Shown: positions 31,436 through 39,382, numbered from the stretch's first letter. The stretch is 64,000 nucleotides of DNA from Parahaliea aestuarii (GCF_008064635.1 NZ_VRYZ01000006.1:124001-188000), one strand, 5' to 3'. The notes: a model not told the origin generated them from the sequence alone. A program made the numbers and translations.

Positions 31436-32620
31436 TTGTTCTATCTCAATGCCTTCAATCTGATCTGCAACCTCGGGGCGAGCCCCGCGGAGCTCGCCGC
31501 ACGATTGCTGCGCCGCAACAGTCCCCTGCCCGACCGGGAGACCCTGTTTCAGCGCCGCTACGGCGCCCTGTGCGGCGCCGTCAGTGTCGATCTGCCCCGC
31601 CTGCCGCCGGGGCTGGAGCGCTACGACTGTCGCAACAACCGCCTGGCGGCGGCGACCCTGCAGGCCCTGCGCCCGGCCATCGATGAGGCCTGCAGCCGCT
31701 ATGGCAGCAACCGCGTGGGTTTGGTCATGGCCACCAGCACCTCCGGTACCGACAGCACCCAGGCGGCCATTGCCGAATCTATCGGCAGCGGCAGCGCCAC
31801 GCCCGACTTTCACCCGGCACAGGGGATGCTCGGCGGCCTGGGTGAGTTCTGCGCCGCCCTGCTGAAAACGGAGGGCCCGGTATTCACGGTATCCACCGCC
31901 TGCTCCTCCGGCGGCAATGCCCTGCTGGCGGCGCGCCGCCTGCTGCGCCTGGGGCTCTGCGATGCGGTAGTGTGCGGCGGCGTGGACACGCTCTGTGAAC
32001 TCACCGTGCGCGGCTTCGCTTCCCTGGAAGCCGTCTCGGCCGGTCTGTGCCGGCCCTTCGAGGCGGAGCGCGACGGCATCAATATCGGTGAGGCCGGAGC
32101 CGCCTTCCTGCTCAGCCGGACACCCTCCGCGCTGCGGTTCTCGGGCGGCGCCGCGAGTTCCGACGCCCACCACATTTCTGCCCCTCACCCGCAGGGCAGC
32201 GGCGCCGTCGCCGCCATACGCGGCGCGCTGGATGAAGCCGGTCTCCACCCCTCGGATATCGACTACCTCAACCTGCACGGCACCGGAACGCCCCACAACG
32301 ACGCCATGGAAGCCAGAGCCCTACAGCGGGTGTTCGGCGAGGACGGTGTGGCCTGCAGCACCAGCAAGACCTGGACCGGCCACACCCTGGGCGCCGCCGC
32401 CAGCCTGGAGCTGGCCCTGTGCTGCCAGCTGCTGCTGGAGGAAGACCCGCGCCTGCCGCCGATGCAGCAGGGCTTCAACGCCGATCCGGCACTGTCTCCA
32501 CTGGCTCTCTGCGACCACCATGAGCGGCCTCGCCGGCCCCTGAAACACTGCCTGAGCAATGCCTTTGCCTTTGGCGGGAACAACGTCTCCCTGATCGTCA
32601 GCAGAACCGATGGCCGCTAA
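31436..32620 (+). CDS. Beta-ketoacyl-ACP synthase
   Basis: A 394-residue condensing enzyme. The Cys-His-His triad is complete: Cys156 in VSTACSSGG, His281 in NLHGTGTPH and His316 in GHTLGAAA. It is expected to extend the polyene with malonyl-ACP in a heterodimer with the chain-length factor at 21204. The start is taken as TTG 31436, giving the family-typical beginning FYLNAFNLICNLG; no ATG or GTG is available nearby. Only one complete ketosynthase is encoded in the cluster, whereas many aryl polyene clusters have a second one at the end. It overlaps the dehydratase gene by 11 bases. Confidence 0.9.
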   Translation: MFYLNAFNLICNLGASPAELAARLLRRNSPLPDRETLFQRRYGALCGAVSVDLPRLPPGLERYDCRNNRLAAATLQALRPAIDEACSRYGSNRVGLVMATSTSGTDSTQAAIAESIGSGSATPDFHPAQGMLGGLGEFCAALLKTEGPVFTVSTACSSGGNALLAARRLLRLGLCDAVVCGGVDTLCELTVRGFASLEAVSAGLCRPFEAERDGINIGEAGAAFLLSRTPSALRFSGGAASSDAHHISAPHPQGSGAVAAIRGALDEAGLHPSDIDYLNLHGTGTPHNDAMEARALQRVFGEDGVACSTSKTWTGHTLGAAASLELALCCQLLLEEDPRLPPMQQGFNADPALSPLALCDHHERPRRPLKHCLSNAFAFGGNNVSLIVSRTDGR

Positions 32621-33074
32621 GCCCACCTTTCCACCGGTGGCCGAACTGCTGCCGCACCGGCCTCCCATGCGCCTGCTGGATGCCGTGGTGAGCGCCGCCG
32701 AGGGGGAGATCTGCTGCGCCCTGCAGGTGGCGGCGGATGGTCGTTTCGACAGCGCCGGCAGCGTACCCGCCTGGCTGGGGCTGGAGTACATGGCCCAGGC
32801 GGTTGCAGCACTGGCGGGCTGGGAGGCACACCAACGCGGTGAGCCACCCCGGGTGGGCTTTCTGCTTGGCACCCGCCACTTTGAAACCAACACCCCGCGC
32901 CTGCCCTGCGGTGCGCAGCTGCAGGTCAGTGCGCGCCGCCTGCTGCAGACGGATAGCGGCATGGGGTCTTTTGACTGTCAGCTTTTGGGCCCCGACGTCA
33001 GCCAGCGCGCGCGCCTGGCGGCCTACGAACCGAAAGACCTGGAAAACTACCTGGAGCAGCCCGGACATGAGTGA
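32610..33074 (+). CDS. 3-hydroxyacyl-ACP dehydratase (ApeP-like, hot-dog fold)
   Basis: A 154-residue single hot-dog domain. The N-terminal PHRPPMRLLDAV holds the catalytic His, and the central helix is LEYMAQAVAALAGWE, typical of the FabZ/FabA-like dehydratases of aryl polyene systems. It would remove water from 3-hydroxyacyl-ACP to give each conjugated double bond, perhaps together with the dehydratase domain fused to the ligase at 23544. It overlaps both neighbours (11 bases with KS, 8 with KR). Confidence 0.87.
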   Translation: MAAKPTFPPVAELLPHRPPMRLLDAVVSAAEGEICCALQVAADGRFDSAGSVPAWLGLEYMAQAVAALAGWEAHQRGEPPRVGFLLGTRHFETNTPRLPCGAQLQVSARRLLQTDSGMGSFDCQLLGPDVSQRARLAAYEPKDLENYLEQPGHE

Positions 33075-33786
33075 ACGCCGCGTACTGATCACCGGCGCCA
33101 GCCGCGGCATCGGCCGCGCCATTGCCACGGCCCTCGCCGCCGATGGCTACGAACTGCTACTGCACTGCCGCAGCCGGGTGGCACTGGCCGAAGAGCTGGC
33201 GGCATCGCTGCCGGTCCCCTGCAGGGTGCTCGCCTTTGACCTGGCCGACCGCGAGGCCGCCCGCGCGGCCCTGGAGGCGGACATCGGCGAGCACGGCGCC
33301 TACTACGGTGTGGTCTGTAATGCCGGCCTCGCCCGCGACGCCGCCTTTCCCGCCCTCACCGGGGAGGACTGGGACAGTGTTATCCACAGCAACCTGGACG
33401 GTTTCTACAACGTGCTCAATCCGCTGGTCATGCCGATGGTGAAACGCCGGGCGCCGGGGCGCATCGTCACCCTGGCCTCGGTGGCGGGGCTGATCGGCAA
33501 TCGCGGGCAGGTCAATTACTCCGCGGCCAAGGCCGGTATCATCGGCGCCAGTAAGGCACTGGCGCTGGAGCTTGCAAAGCGGGAAATCACCGTCAACTGC
33601 GTCGCACCGGGCCTGATCGACACCGACATGCTGGAGGAACTGCCGCTGGACGAGGTAAAAAAACAGATCCCCATGCGCCGCCTCGGCAGGCCGGAAGAAG
33701 TGGCCTCACTGGTGCGTTTCCTGCTGAGTGACGGCGCCGCCTATGTGACCCGCCAGGTGATCTCCGTAAACGGCGGTCTGTGCTGA
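33067..33786 (+). CDS. 3-ketoacyl-ACP reductase (FabG-like SDR)
   Basis: A 239-residue short-chain dehydrogenase. The nucleotide motif is GASRGIG (residues 10-16), NAG at 85-87, and the catalytic triad Ser138, Tyr151, Lys155. The length and PxRLGRPEEVASLVRFLLS C-terminus are those of FabG. It reduces the beta-keto group during polyene extension, using NADPH by family analogy. It is the last gene of the plus-strand pigment operon; its stop codon lies in the loop of a strong hairpin. Confidence 0.9.
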   Translation: MSERRVLITGASRGIGRAIATALAADGYELLLHCRSRVALAEELAASLPVPCRVLAFDLADREAARAALEADIGEHGAYYGVVCNAGLARDAAFPALTGEDWDSVIHSNLDGFYNVLNPLVMPMVKRRAPGRIVTLASVAGLIGNRGQVNYSAAKAGIIGASKALALELAKREITVNCVAPGLIDTDMLEELPLDEVKKQIPMRRLGRPEEVASLVRFLLSDGAAYVTRQVISVNGGLC

Positions 33787-33794
33787 CAGACCGC
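33773..33794. terminator. Strong hairpin across the ketoreductase stop codon
   Basis: Nine-base perfect stem GCGGTCTGT / ACAGACCGC with a four-base loop that contains part of the TGA stop. It lies between two convergent genes (18 bases apart). There is no T tract on either side, so it may act on mRNA stability rather than as an intrinsic terminator. Confidence 0.4.
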
Positions 33795-33804
33795 GCCGGT
33801 GAAC

Positions 33805-35058
33805 CTAGCCGGTGACGGGTTCCGGCCGGCAGTACTGCCAAAGCGTGTCGATGCGGCGCACGGGCTGACGCACGTAGGGATTGCTTTCGTCCCAGGCATA
33901 GCCCGCCAGAATCGAGCAGATCATGCGGCGGATGTCATTGCCCTGGGGGCGGGCATGGAAAATGATGTCCTGGAAGCGACCGTCGTACCAGGCGTCGACA
34001 AAGGCGCGAAAGGTATCGACGCCGCGCTGCAATGGCTCCGCGTAATCCACCTGCCAGTCCACGCTCTCGCCGCGCAACTGCCGGTCCAGCACCTGCGCCG
34101 CCATACTGGCGGAGCGCAGGGCAATGGTGACACCGGAGGAAAACACCGGATCGAGGAATTCCCCGGCGTTGCCCAGCAGGGCAAAGCGTTCACCGGCCAG
34201 TTGGCTGACCCTGGCGGAGTAACCGCTGAGGCGGCGGGCCGGGGTGTCCCAGTGCGCCTGTGCCAGCAGCCTGTCCAGCACCGGATCCTCGGTGACCAGG
34301 GCTTGCAGGGCGGCGCTGTTGTCCTCGCCGTAGGGTTCGAAAAAGGAAGGCTCGGCCACCACCCCCAGTGAGGCGCGCCCCCCACTGAAAGGGATCAGCC
34401 AGTACCACACATCGCGGTGGATGGGGTGGACGGTGATCAGGATGTTGTCACGGTCGAACCCCGACCCAGCCGGAATGCCATCGACAACATGGGTGAACAG
34501 CGACGCCCGCAATGGAAAGCCAGAGGGCCGCTCCAGATCCAGCAGGCGTGGCAGCACCCGGCCAAAGCCACTGGCGTCGAGCACAAAGCCAGCGCGCAGT
34601 GAACAGGCCTGACCCCGCCCGTCACGACAGGACAACAGCGCGTCGGTCGCGCTGAACTCAACGGCCTCGACACTGTGCCCAAAGCGGATCTCCGCTCCCT
34701 GGCGTTGCGCCTCTGCCGCCAGCAGTTGGTCAAAACGGGCGCGCTGCACCTGGAAGGTTTCGCCAAAACCGCGGGAAAACTGCTCGCCAAAATCGAAGCC
34801 GCTGTAAACACCGCCGCGCTGGAACAGGGCGCCCTTCTTGCGCTGGAAGCCGGCGGCGCGCACCACGGCCAGCATGCCGGCTTCTTCCAGGTACTCCATA
34901 CACTGGGGCAACAGGCTCTCACCGATAGAGAAACGGGGAAAATGCTCACGCTCCAGCACCAGCACGCGGTGCCCCCGCTGCACCAGCAGGGCAGCGGCAA
35001 CTGCGCCGGCTGGCCCTGCGCCGATAACGATCACATCGGCGTCCAGCCCCGCGGTCAT
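33805..35058 (-). CDS. FAD-dependent halogenase-like oxidoreductase
   Basis: A 417-residue flavoprotein. The Rossmann motif GAGPAG (residues 13-18) binds FAD; the halogenase signature WxWxIP is present as WYWLIP (218-223), and Lys84/Lys85 lie in the region FQRKKGALF where halogenases carry their catalytic Lys. The GESLLPQ and GNAGEFLDPVFSSG motifs also match this family. It could halogenate the aryl polyene, as happens in the brominated xanthomonadins, or it may be a hydroxylase, since WxWxIP-bearing proteins are not all halogenases. It is convergent with the pigment operon and overlaps the upstream yqcC-like gene by four bases. Confidence 0.78.
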   Translation of the reverse strand: MTAGLDADVIVIGAGPAGAVAAALLVQRGHRVLVLEREHFPRFSIGESLLPQCMEYLEEAGMLAVVRAAGFQRKKGALFQRGGVYSGFDFGEQFSRGFGETFQVQRARFDQLLAAEAQRQGAEIRFGHSVEAVEFSATDALLSCRDGRGQACSLRAGFVLDASGFGRVLPRLLDLERPSGFPLRASLFTHVVDGIPAGSGFDRDNILITVHPIHRDVWYWLIPFSGGRASLGVVAEPSFFEPYGEDNSAALQALVTEDPVLDRLLAQAHWDTPARRLSGYSARVSQLAGERFALLGNAGEFLDPVFSSGVTIALRSASMAAQVLDRQLRGESVDWQVDYAEPLQRGVDTFRAFVDAWYDGRFQDIIFHARPQGNDIRRMICSILAGYAWDESNPYVRQPVRRIDTLWQYCRPEPVTG

Positions 35059-35381
35059 TCCGGTGCTACTGCCGTTAACAATTCATCCACCCGCGCCAGC
35101 GCTTCCAGCAGCGCTTCACCCCCCCGTCCCGATCCGCGGAAATGCTCCTCGGCCATCGGCGCAATGGCGCAGCGCCCGGGCAGCGGCTGCTCTTCCTCCA
35201 GCATGCAATAGAGGGTAGGCAGGAAGACAAACTGCAACCACTGCGGCAGGCTGAGCGTGTCCAGGCAGAAGGGTTCAGTGCTGGCCAGGGCTTCACTGGA
35301 AGGGGGGATCTTGTCCCACAGGCCGAGCCGACGCAGCTCGGCCTCGATATCGATCAGCGCCTCGGCGATGTCAGTGCGCAT
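35055..35381 (-). CDS. yqcC: YqcC-family protein (DUF446)
   Basis: A 108-residue all-helical protein. The start ATG at 35381 has GGGGAG seven bases upstream. The family pattern is recognisable: an N-terminal helix with AEALIDIEAELRRLGLW, then PFCLDTL, LPQWLQFVFLP and a C-terminal helix. E. coli YqcC is of unknown function. Here it overlaps the halogenase-like gene by four bases, an unusual pairing. Upstream is a hairpin at 35410-35428. Confidence 0.8.
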   Translation of the reverse strand: MRTDIAEALIDIEAELRRLGLWDKIPPSSEALASTEPFCLDTLSLPQWLQFVFLPTLYCMLEEEQPLPGRCAIAPMAEEHFRGSGRGGEALLEALARVDELLTAVAPE

Positions 35382-35409
35382 AGAAAGCTCCCCGGGAAAA
35401 TTCGCAACA

Positions 35410-35428
35410 CTGCCGCTCGCAACGGCAG
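35410..35428 (-). terminator. Stem-loop in the leader of the yqcC-like gene
   Basis: CTGCCG / CGGCAG stem with a seven-base loop, 20 bases downstream of the preceding minus-strand gene's stop. There is no clear U tract, so it is at most a weak terminator or attenuator. Confidence 0.3.
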
Positions 35429-35447
35429 CGGCGCATTGTAGCAACTT

Positions 35448-36416
35448 TCAGGGTGAGGTGAGGGCGGCGGGCCGCTCTCCAGCCTGGCAAAAACCCCCGA
35501 CATCCAGGCCGGACTCGGGCGTGGTCCATTGCAACAGGGGCAGAATCCGGTCCAGTTCATTGGCGCTGGCGGCGACCAGATCATCGTCAAAACCCGGCTC
35601 TGCGTAGAACAGCAGGGCGTTGCTGCCACCGGAGTCCACTACATAGGCACCGTGCGTCTGCAACGCCCGCGCGATCAGCAGTGCCAGGGGGCGTTCCAGG
35701 TGCTCCTCGGGTTGCAGGTCCGCCGGCAGCCTGAGCAGCGCGCCCATCGGGATATGCCCGGTGTAGTTCTTCTCGCTATTGGCATCCTCCGTGGTCGCCG
35801 GCGGCACAAACCCGCGCTTCAGGAAGTTCAGGCTCAGGGCCACCGCCAGCGCGTGATCAATACGCCCCGCGTCCAGTTCCCAGCGCCGTATCAGGCCGCC
35901 CACTGAGGAGCCGCCATAGGCGCGGGTGCCGATGTGCCAGCCGGGACGTTCTGCCACACCGGTGCCGGGTGCATCCAGCCGGCGATAGATGTCCGCCTGG
36001 CCCGCCTCGTCATAGCGGAAAAACTCGTGGATGGTGGTGCGATCAGCCGACATCACCGCCAGATGGCCGTCGGTTCCCTCGGCGGGACGGGCGTCTTCGG
36101 GCACCGGGGCCTCTACGTAGTCCTCGAGCTTGCGGATGTAGATCGGCCGCTCTGGCGTCGTGTCCGCCGCCAGGTAGAAGGGAATGGACCAGCTGTTGCT
36201 GTTGATATGAACGTGGGCCTGTTCGCCGAGGTCGAGCGGCTCCCAGGCTGCATCCCCATAGGGTGTTTCCCCCAGAGATACATTCCACGGAGACTGGCTC
36301 GAGAAGGGCTGCCGGTACAGGTCCCGCTCCGCCACTGCAACACTGCCGGCGGCCACCAGCAGGGCTGCAAGCGGGGCGCACAACTGCGCCGACCAGCGCC
36401 GCTGGTATACCGGCAT
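35448..36416 (-). CDS. Secreted protein of unknown function
   Basis: A 322-residue exported protein. ATG 36416 is chosen (a TTG at 36437 would add seven residues). The signal peptide spans residues 5-29, cut near SVAVA. The mature protein has many aromatic and Gly turns, and motifs that recur in a family of secreted proteins I know only as uncharacterised: GHIPMGALLRLP, ARALQTHGAYVVDSGG and DHALAVAL. No enzyme motif is certain. It begins 22 bases after the LuxR-type regulator gene, so it is likely regulated or at least co-transcribed with it, and it precedes the yqcC/halogenase pair. Confidence 0.65.
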   Translation of the reverse strand: MPVYQRRWSAQLCAPLAALLVAAGSVAVAERDLYRQPFSSQSPWNVSLGETPYGDAAWEPLDLGEQAHVHINSNSWSIPFYLAADTTPERPIYIRKLEDYVEAPVPEDARPAEGTDGHLAVMSADRTTIHEFFRYDEAGQADIYRRLDAPGTGVAERPGWHIGTRAYGGSSVGGLIRRWELDAGRIDHALAVALSLNFLKRGFVPPATTEDANSEKNYTGHIPMGALLRLPADLQPEEHLERPLALLIARALQTHGAYVVDSGGSNALLFYAEPGFDDDLVAASANELDRILPLLQWTTPESGLDVGGFCQAGERPAALTSP

Positions 36417-36438
36417 TCTGTTCCCGCCAATCTTCAAA

Positions 36439-37578
36439 TCAGGTCTGCGCGCTCTGTAGCCCCAGCGGTGAGCGCAGCAGCAGGCTCACCAGTTCATTCT
36501 GCCTTCCGGTCTCAGTCTTGGCGAAAACCCGCTTCAGCAGATTGCGCGATGTGGACACCGAGTGACCGAGATTCTGCGCGCAAATCTCCAGTGAGTGCCC
36601 CTGCATGATCTCATTGGCCACGCGGGATTCGGCGGTGGTCAGGTCATACAGCGAGCGCATACGCGCCAGCGGGGCCTCCGACGCCTGCTCCGGATCCTGC
36701 AGGATGACAGCGGCGGCCGGGCACTGGTCATCGCTGAATACACTGGGTGTCAGGGGGTGGATCATGACACTGTAGGCGCGTTTACCCGAGGGCCTGCTAA
36801 CCAGCAGGTCGCCACCGCCCAGCGGCACGGCCGGATCAATGGTAGAGGCGATGGTAGCGCGCAACAGGTTGCGCAGCTGCTGGCTCTCGCCACTGCGGCA
36901 GGCGCCGAGGTAGCGGGTGTTCAGCACCACGCCGTCGTTGTCTGCCACAATGCGCTCAGCCTGGGGATTCAGGTAAATCACTTCCTGCCGGCTGTTAAAC
37001 AGGATGACCCCGTAGGACAGCATGTCCATCAGCTCCCAGGCGGACGACAGTCCAAGTGGCAGGCCCGCCGTGTGGCGCTTTAGCCGGAAGCTGCGCTGCA
37101 GGTGCGGCATCACCTTGCTGAACAGCGCCTTGTCCTGCTCCCGGTATTTGCCGCGGCCGGTCTTGCGCATGAACGACGCTGTCACCGTGTGATGACCGCC
37201 GTGCTCGACATAGAGGCAACCGGCCTGCTCCAGTCCCTGGGGCTGGAGAAAATGGCTGAACAGACGCTCCCGGTGCAGGCGCTTTCCCGGCAGCAAATCC
37301 TGGGTATAGGTGATACTGCCGGACCGCGGCGGGGGCGACATGTGACGCCCCACCTCCCGGTGGAAGCCGGCCTCCCGTTCGCGCGCGGTCAGCTCGCCGG
37401 CGGATATACCGATACTCGATACGAAGCCGCTGTGACGGGTATTGTCGTCGCAACAGTAAATACCAGCGGCCGCACTGTCGGTCAGCTCTGCCATCTCCTC
37501 CAGAAACACTTCCAGCTGGCCTGGCTCGAAAGTGGATTCATACAAAGTCTCTACTACTCTTACAAATTGCGGATTCAT
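36439..37578 (-). CDS. LuxR-family transcriptional regulator
   Basis: A 379-residue regulator with a C-terminal LuxR-type helix-turn-helix (about residues 310-370: LTTAESRVANEIMQGHSL...SVSTSRNLLKRVFAKTETGRQNELV). The N-terminal 300 residues look like a PAS-like sensor (VILFNSRQEVIYLNPQAERIV near the middle); there is no autoinducer-binding or receiver signature. ATG 37578 has GGGAGC seven bases upstream. A perfect CRP/Vfr-type site lies about 115 bases upstream. It shares its layout with the regulator at 38090. The likely targets are local (secreted protein, halogenase-like gene, or the EPS locus), but this is not shown by the sequence. Confidence 0.85.
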   Translation of the reverse strand: MNPQFVRVVETLYESTFEPGQLEVFLEEMAELTDSAAAGIYCCDDNTRHSGFVSSIGISAGELTAREREAGFHREVGRHMSPPPRSGSITYTQDLLPGKRLHRERLFSHFLQPQGLEQAGCLYVEHGGHHTVTASFMRKTGRGKYREQDKALFSKVMPHLQRSFRLKRHTAGLPLGLSSAWELMDMLSYGVILFNSRQEVIYLNPQAERIVADNDGVVLNTRYLGACRSGESQQLRNLLRATIASTIDPAVPLGGGDLLVSRPSGKRAYSVMIHPLTPSVFSDDQCPAAAVILQDPEQASEAPLARMRSLYDLTTAESRVANEIMQGHSLEICAQNLGHSVSTSRNLLKRVFAKTETGRQNELVSLLLRSPLGLQSAQT

Positions 37579-37690
37579 CGTGCAGCTCCCTGGAAACGCA
37601 ACTCCCCGGGCGGGCAATGGCCCACCCACATGTTTCGGCTCAATCAGCAATGGTCCTTACAAGGCGCGGCACGTTATCGTGCTCTACTTT

Positions 37691-37710
37691 TATGTGAGCC
37701 AGGTCACATA
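37691..37710. promoter_or_regulatory. Perfect CRP/Vfr-type binding site
   Basis: TATGTGA-GCCAGG-TCACATA: seven-base perfect arms around six bases, containing the exact consensus TGTGA-N6-TCACA. It lies about 115 bases upstream of the LuxR-type gene that starts at 37578, within AT-rich DNA. In gammaproteobacteria such sites bind cAMP-CRP or its Pseudomonas homologue Vfr. No clear -10 box could be assigned. Confidence 0.75.
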
Positions 37711-38002
37711 TTTGATAATTAAAGACCAAATCCCGCCTCATGTAAGTTGTTAATTTTTATTTTTCATGTTTTGGAATTTTTCACAGAGTTGCCCGTGCAG
37801 CCCCGGCCGGGACAGCGCACTCGCGCTCGGAACCTGTCGTGTGTGCGGGGCAGAAATGACACGATCAGGCGCGAAAATGCCGCGGTTGTCAGGAATTTGC
37901 GCCACTCCCGGTAGCACAGGAGACCCGCCCGGCAAGGCGGGCAGAACTTGCCGGGCTCCGCCACTGAAGCAGAAAGGCCATTTTTGCCGCGGAGTCGCAC
38001 TG

Positions 38003-38014
38003 ACCCGAACGGGT
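38003..38014. repeat. Palindrome ACCCG-AA-CGGGT
   Basis: A perfect 12-base inverted repeat in the gene-free region upstream of the first LuxR-type gene. It resembles the ACCCGTTTGGGT element found twice near the EPS operon (41343 and 41503). Possible regulator site. Confidence 0.35.
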
Positions 38015-38089
38015 GAGAGAACGAAAATTCGGACGCCTGCGCCTGCGCCGGGAAACGGGCTTCCGCCGGACCGATCTGGCGGGTAGCGG

Positions 38090-39220
38090 CTAGACCAGCA
38101 GGCTGCCGGGGCCGGTCAGTACCAGTTTTACCAGGTCGGACTGCCGGTTGGTGCTGGTCTTGTGAAACACGCGCTTGAGCTGTGAACGCAGTGTCTCGCG
38201 GCTTACGCCACCGGCATTGGCAATCTCATTCAGGGTTTTACCGGCAGCCAGGCCGGCAGCAAGCGCGGCCTCACTGGGCGTCAAACGGTAAAGTTGCTCG
38301 AGAATGTAGCGCTGGGAGGAATTGCGGCGCTCGACATCGTAGAGCAGCAACATCACGCTGGTAGCCGCGGGCAGCAGGGGGCGCGCATCATCGCTGCTGG
38401 AGTAACCGCTGACGCTGATCGCCAGCGGAGCCTTGTCCTGCTCGTGTCGCGGCACCGCCACGTAACCATCCGTCATCACCCCCTTTATGTGGGAGGTACG
38501 GATACAGTGCTCTATCAGGCCGGCCAGCTTTCTGTCTTCTTCAGGGGATGCCACACCCAGCCTGCCGTCGACACAGTGAATACCGCCCGGTTCGCGAAAC
38601 AGGCGCCGCGCCCAGGCGTTGCTGAACACCACACAAGCGTCCCGATCCAGCAAAACCACGCCGGTGGACAGTTGTTCATAGCGCTCCCGCACCACATCGT
38701 GCAGCACCGAGCGCTCCTGAACATGACGGTTGATCTCGAAGGCCTGCTGCACGTGGGGAGTCAGCAGTTCAAGCCGCGCAATCTCCTCGGCTGAAAATGC
38801 CTCGCCACCGTCGCGGCGACAGAAGGAAATATAGCAGTAGCCGGATTTTTTCAGGAAAAAGCCGCCGGACAGCCCGCGCCCGAAGTCGATACCGCGCAAT
38901 CTGCCGTTGAGCCGCCGCGCCTGGCGCTGGCTGGCCGGCAATGTCGAGTGGCTGAGCACGCGACCCGGCTGCTGATCCAGTACGTAGCTGATCCAGTCGC
39001 TGTCACACAGCACATCGGACAGGTGCTTGTCACCGCCGCCGTCGGGAACAGCGATGCGGTAGTTAACCGAGGCATTGTAGCGGTCGCCGAGGGCAATCAC
39101 GCCGTAATCGGCCCCTACCAGCCTCGATACCGAGGCCAGCGCCTGCGGCAGCCGACCAGCATCTATCGCCGAATCGTATATTTCGCCGATAATGCGGCCA
39201 ATCTCTGAATTGATTGCCAT
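38090..39220 (-). CDS. LuxR-family transcriptional regulator (second copy)
   Basis: A 376-residue regulator with the same plan as the one at 36439: an N-terminal 300-residue sensor part with a PAS-like core (VVLLDRDACVVFSNAWARRLF) and a C-terminal LuxR helix-turn-helix (LTPSEAALAAGLAAGKTL...VSRETLRSQLKRVFHKTSTNRQSDLV). ATG 39220 is chosen because the conserved part begins there (MAINSEIGRIIGEIYDSAID); frames extend further but start in non-conserved sequence. It lacks a receiver or AHL-binding domain. The pair probably arose by duplication. Target genes unknown; the polysaccharide genes on its right are the nearest candidates. Confidence 0.85.
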   Translation of the reverse strand: MAINSEIGRIIGEIYDSAIDAGRLPQALASVSRLVGADYGVIALGDRYNASVNYRIAVPDGGGDKHLSDVLCDSDWISYVLDQQPGRVLSHSTLPASQRQARRLNGRLRGIDFGRGLSGGFFLKKSGYCYISFCRRDGGEAFSAEEIARLELLTPHVQQAFEINRHVQERSVLHDVVRERYEQLSTGVVLLDRDACVVFSNAWARRLFREPGGIHCVDGRLGVASPEEDRKLAGLIEHCIRTSHIKGVMTDGYVAVPRHEQDKAPLAISVSGYSSSDDARPLLPAATSVMLLLYDVERRNSSQRYILEQLYRLTPSEAALAAGLAAGKTLNEIANAGGVSRETLRSQLKRVFHKTSTNRQSDLVKLVLTGPGSLLV

Positions 39221-39382
39221 CGACAAAGGTGCGATCTCTCCCCGACACAGCAGCCGCCCGTTGGCGACAGAGTCAGCCCTTCCATGGGGCCTGCGAATAT
39301 CCAGAGTAGGCCGACAGGCACCCCCGGTCATGAACCATATGGGATACATGCTGCCAGGGACGGGTATTGAGAAATCGCGCTG

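Larger units (their letters stand above)
37579..38089. other. 511-base gene-free region between two LuxR-type regulators
   Basis: No convincing gene. The left part is AT-rich (37685-37785), unlike the rest of the window, and holds the CRP-like site and the palindrome GCACG-TTAT-CGTGC (37669-37682). The right part is GC-rich and contains the palindrome ACCCG-AA-CGGGT at 38003. Short open frames here have no ribosome site or recognisable product. Confidence 0.6.

Noticed and set aside
37750-38086. Short open frames on both strands between the LuxR-type genes
   Set aside because: Low-complexity Pro/Arg-rich translations without ribosome sites or known domains.
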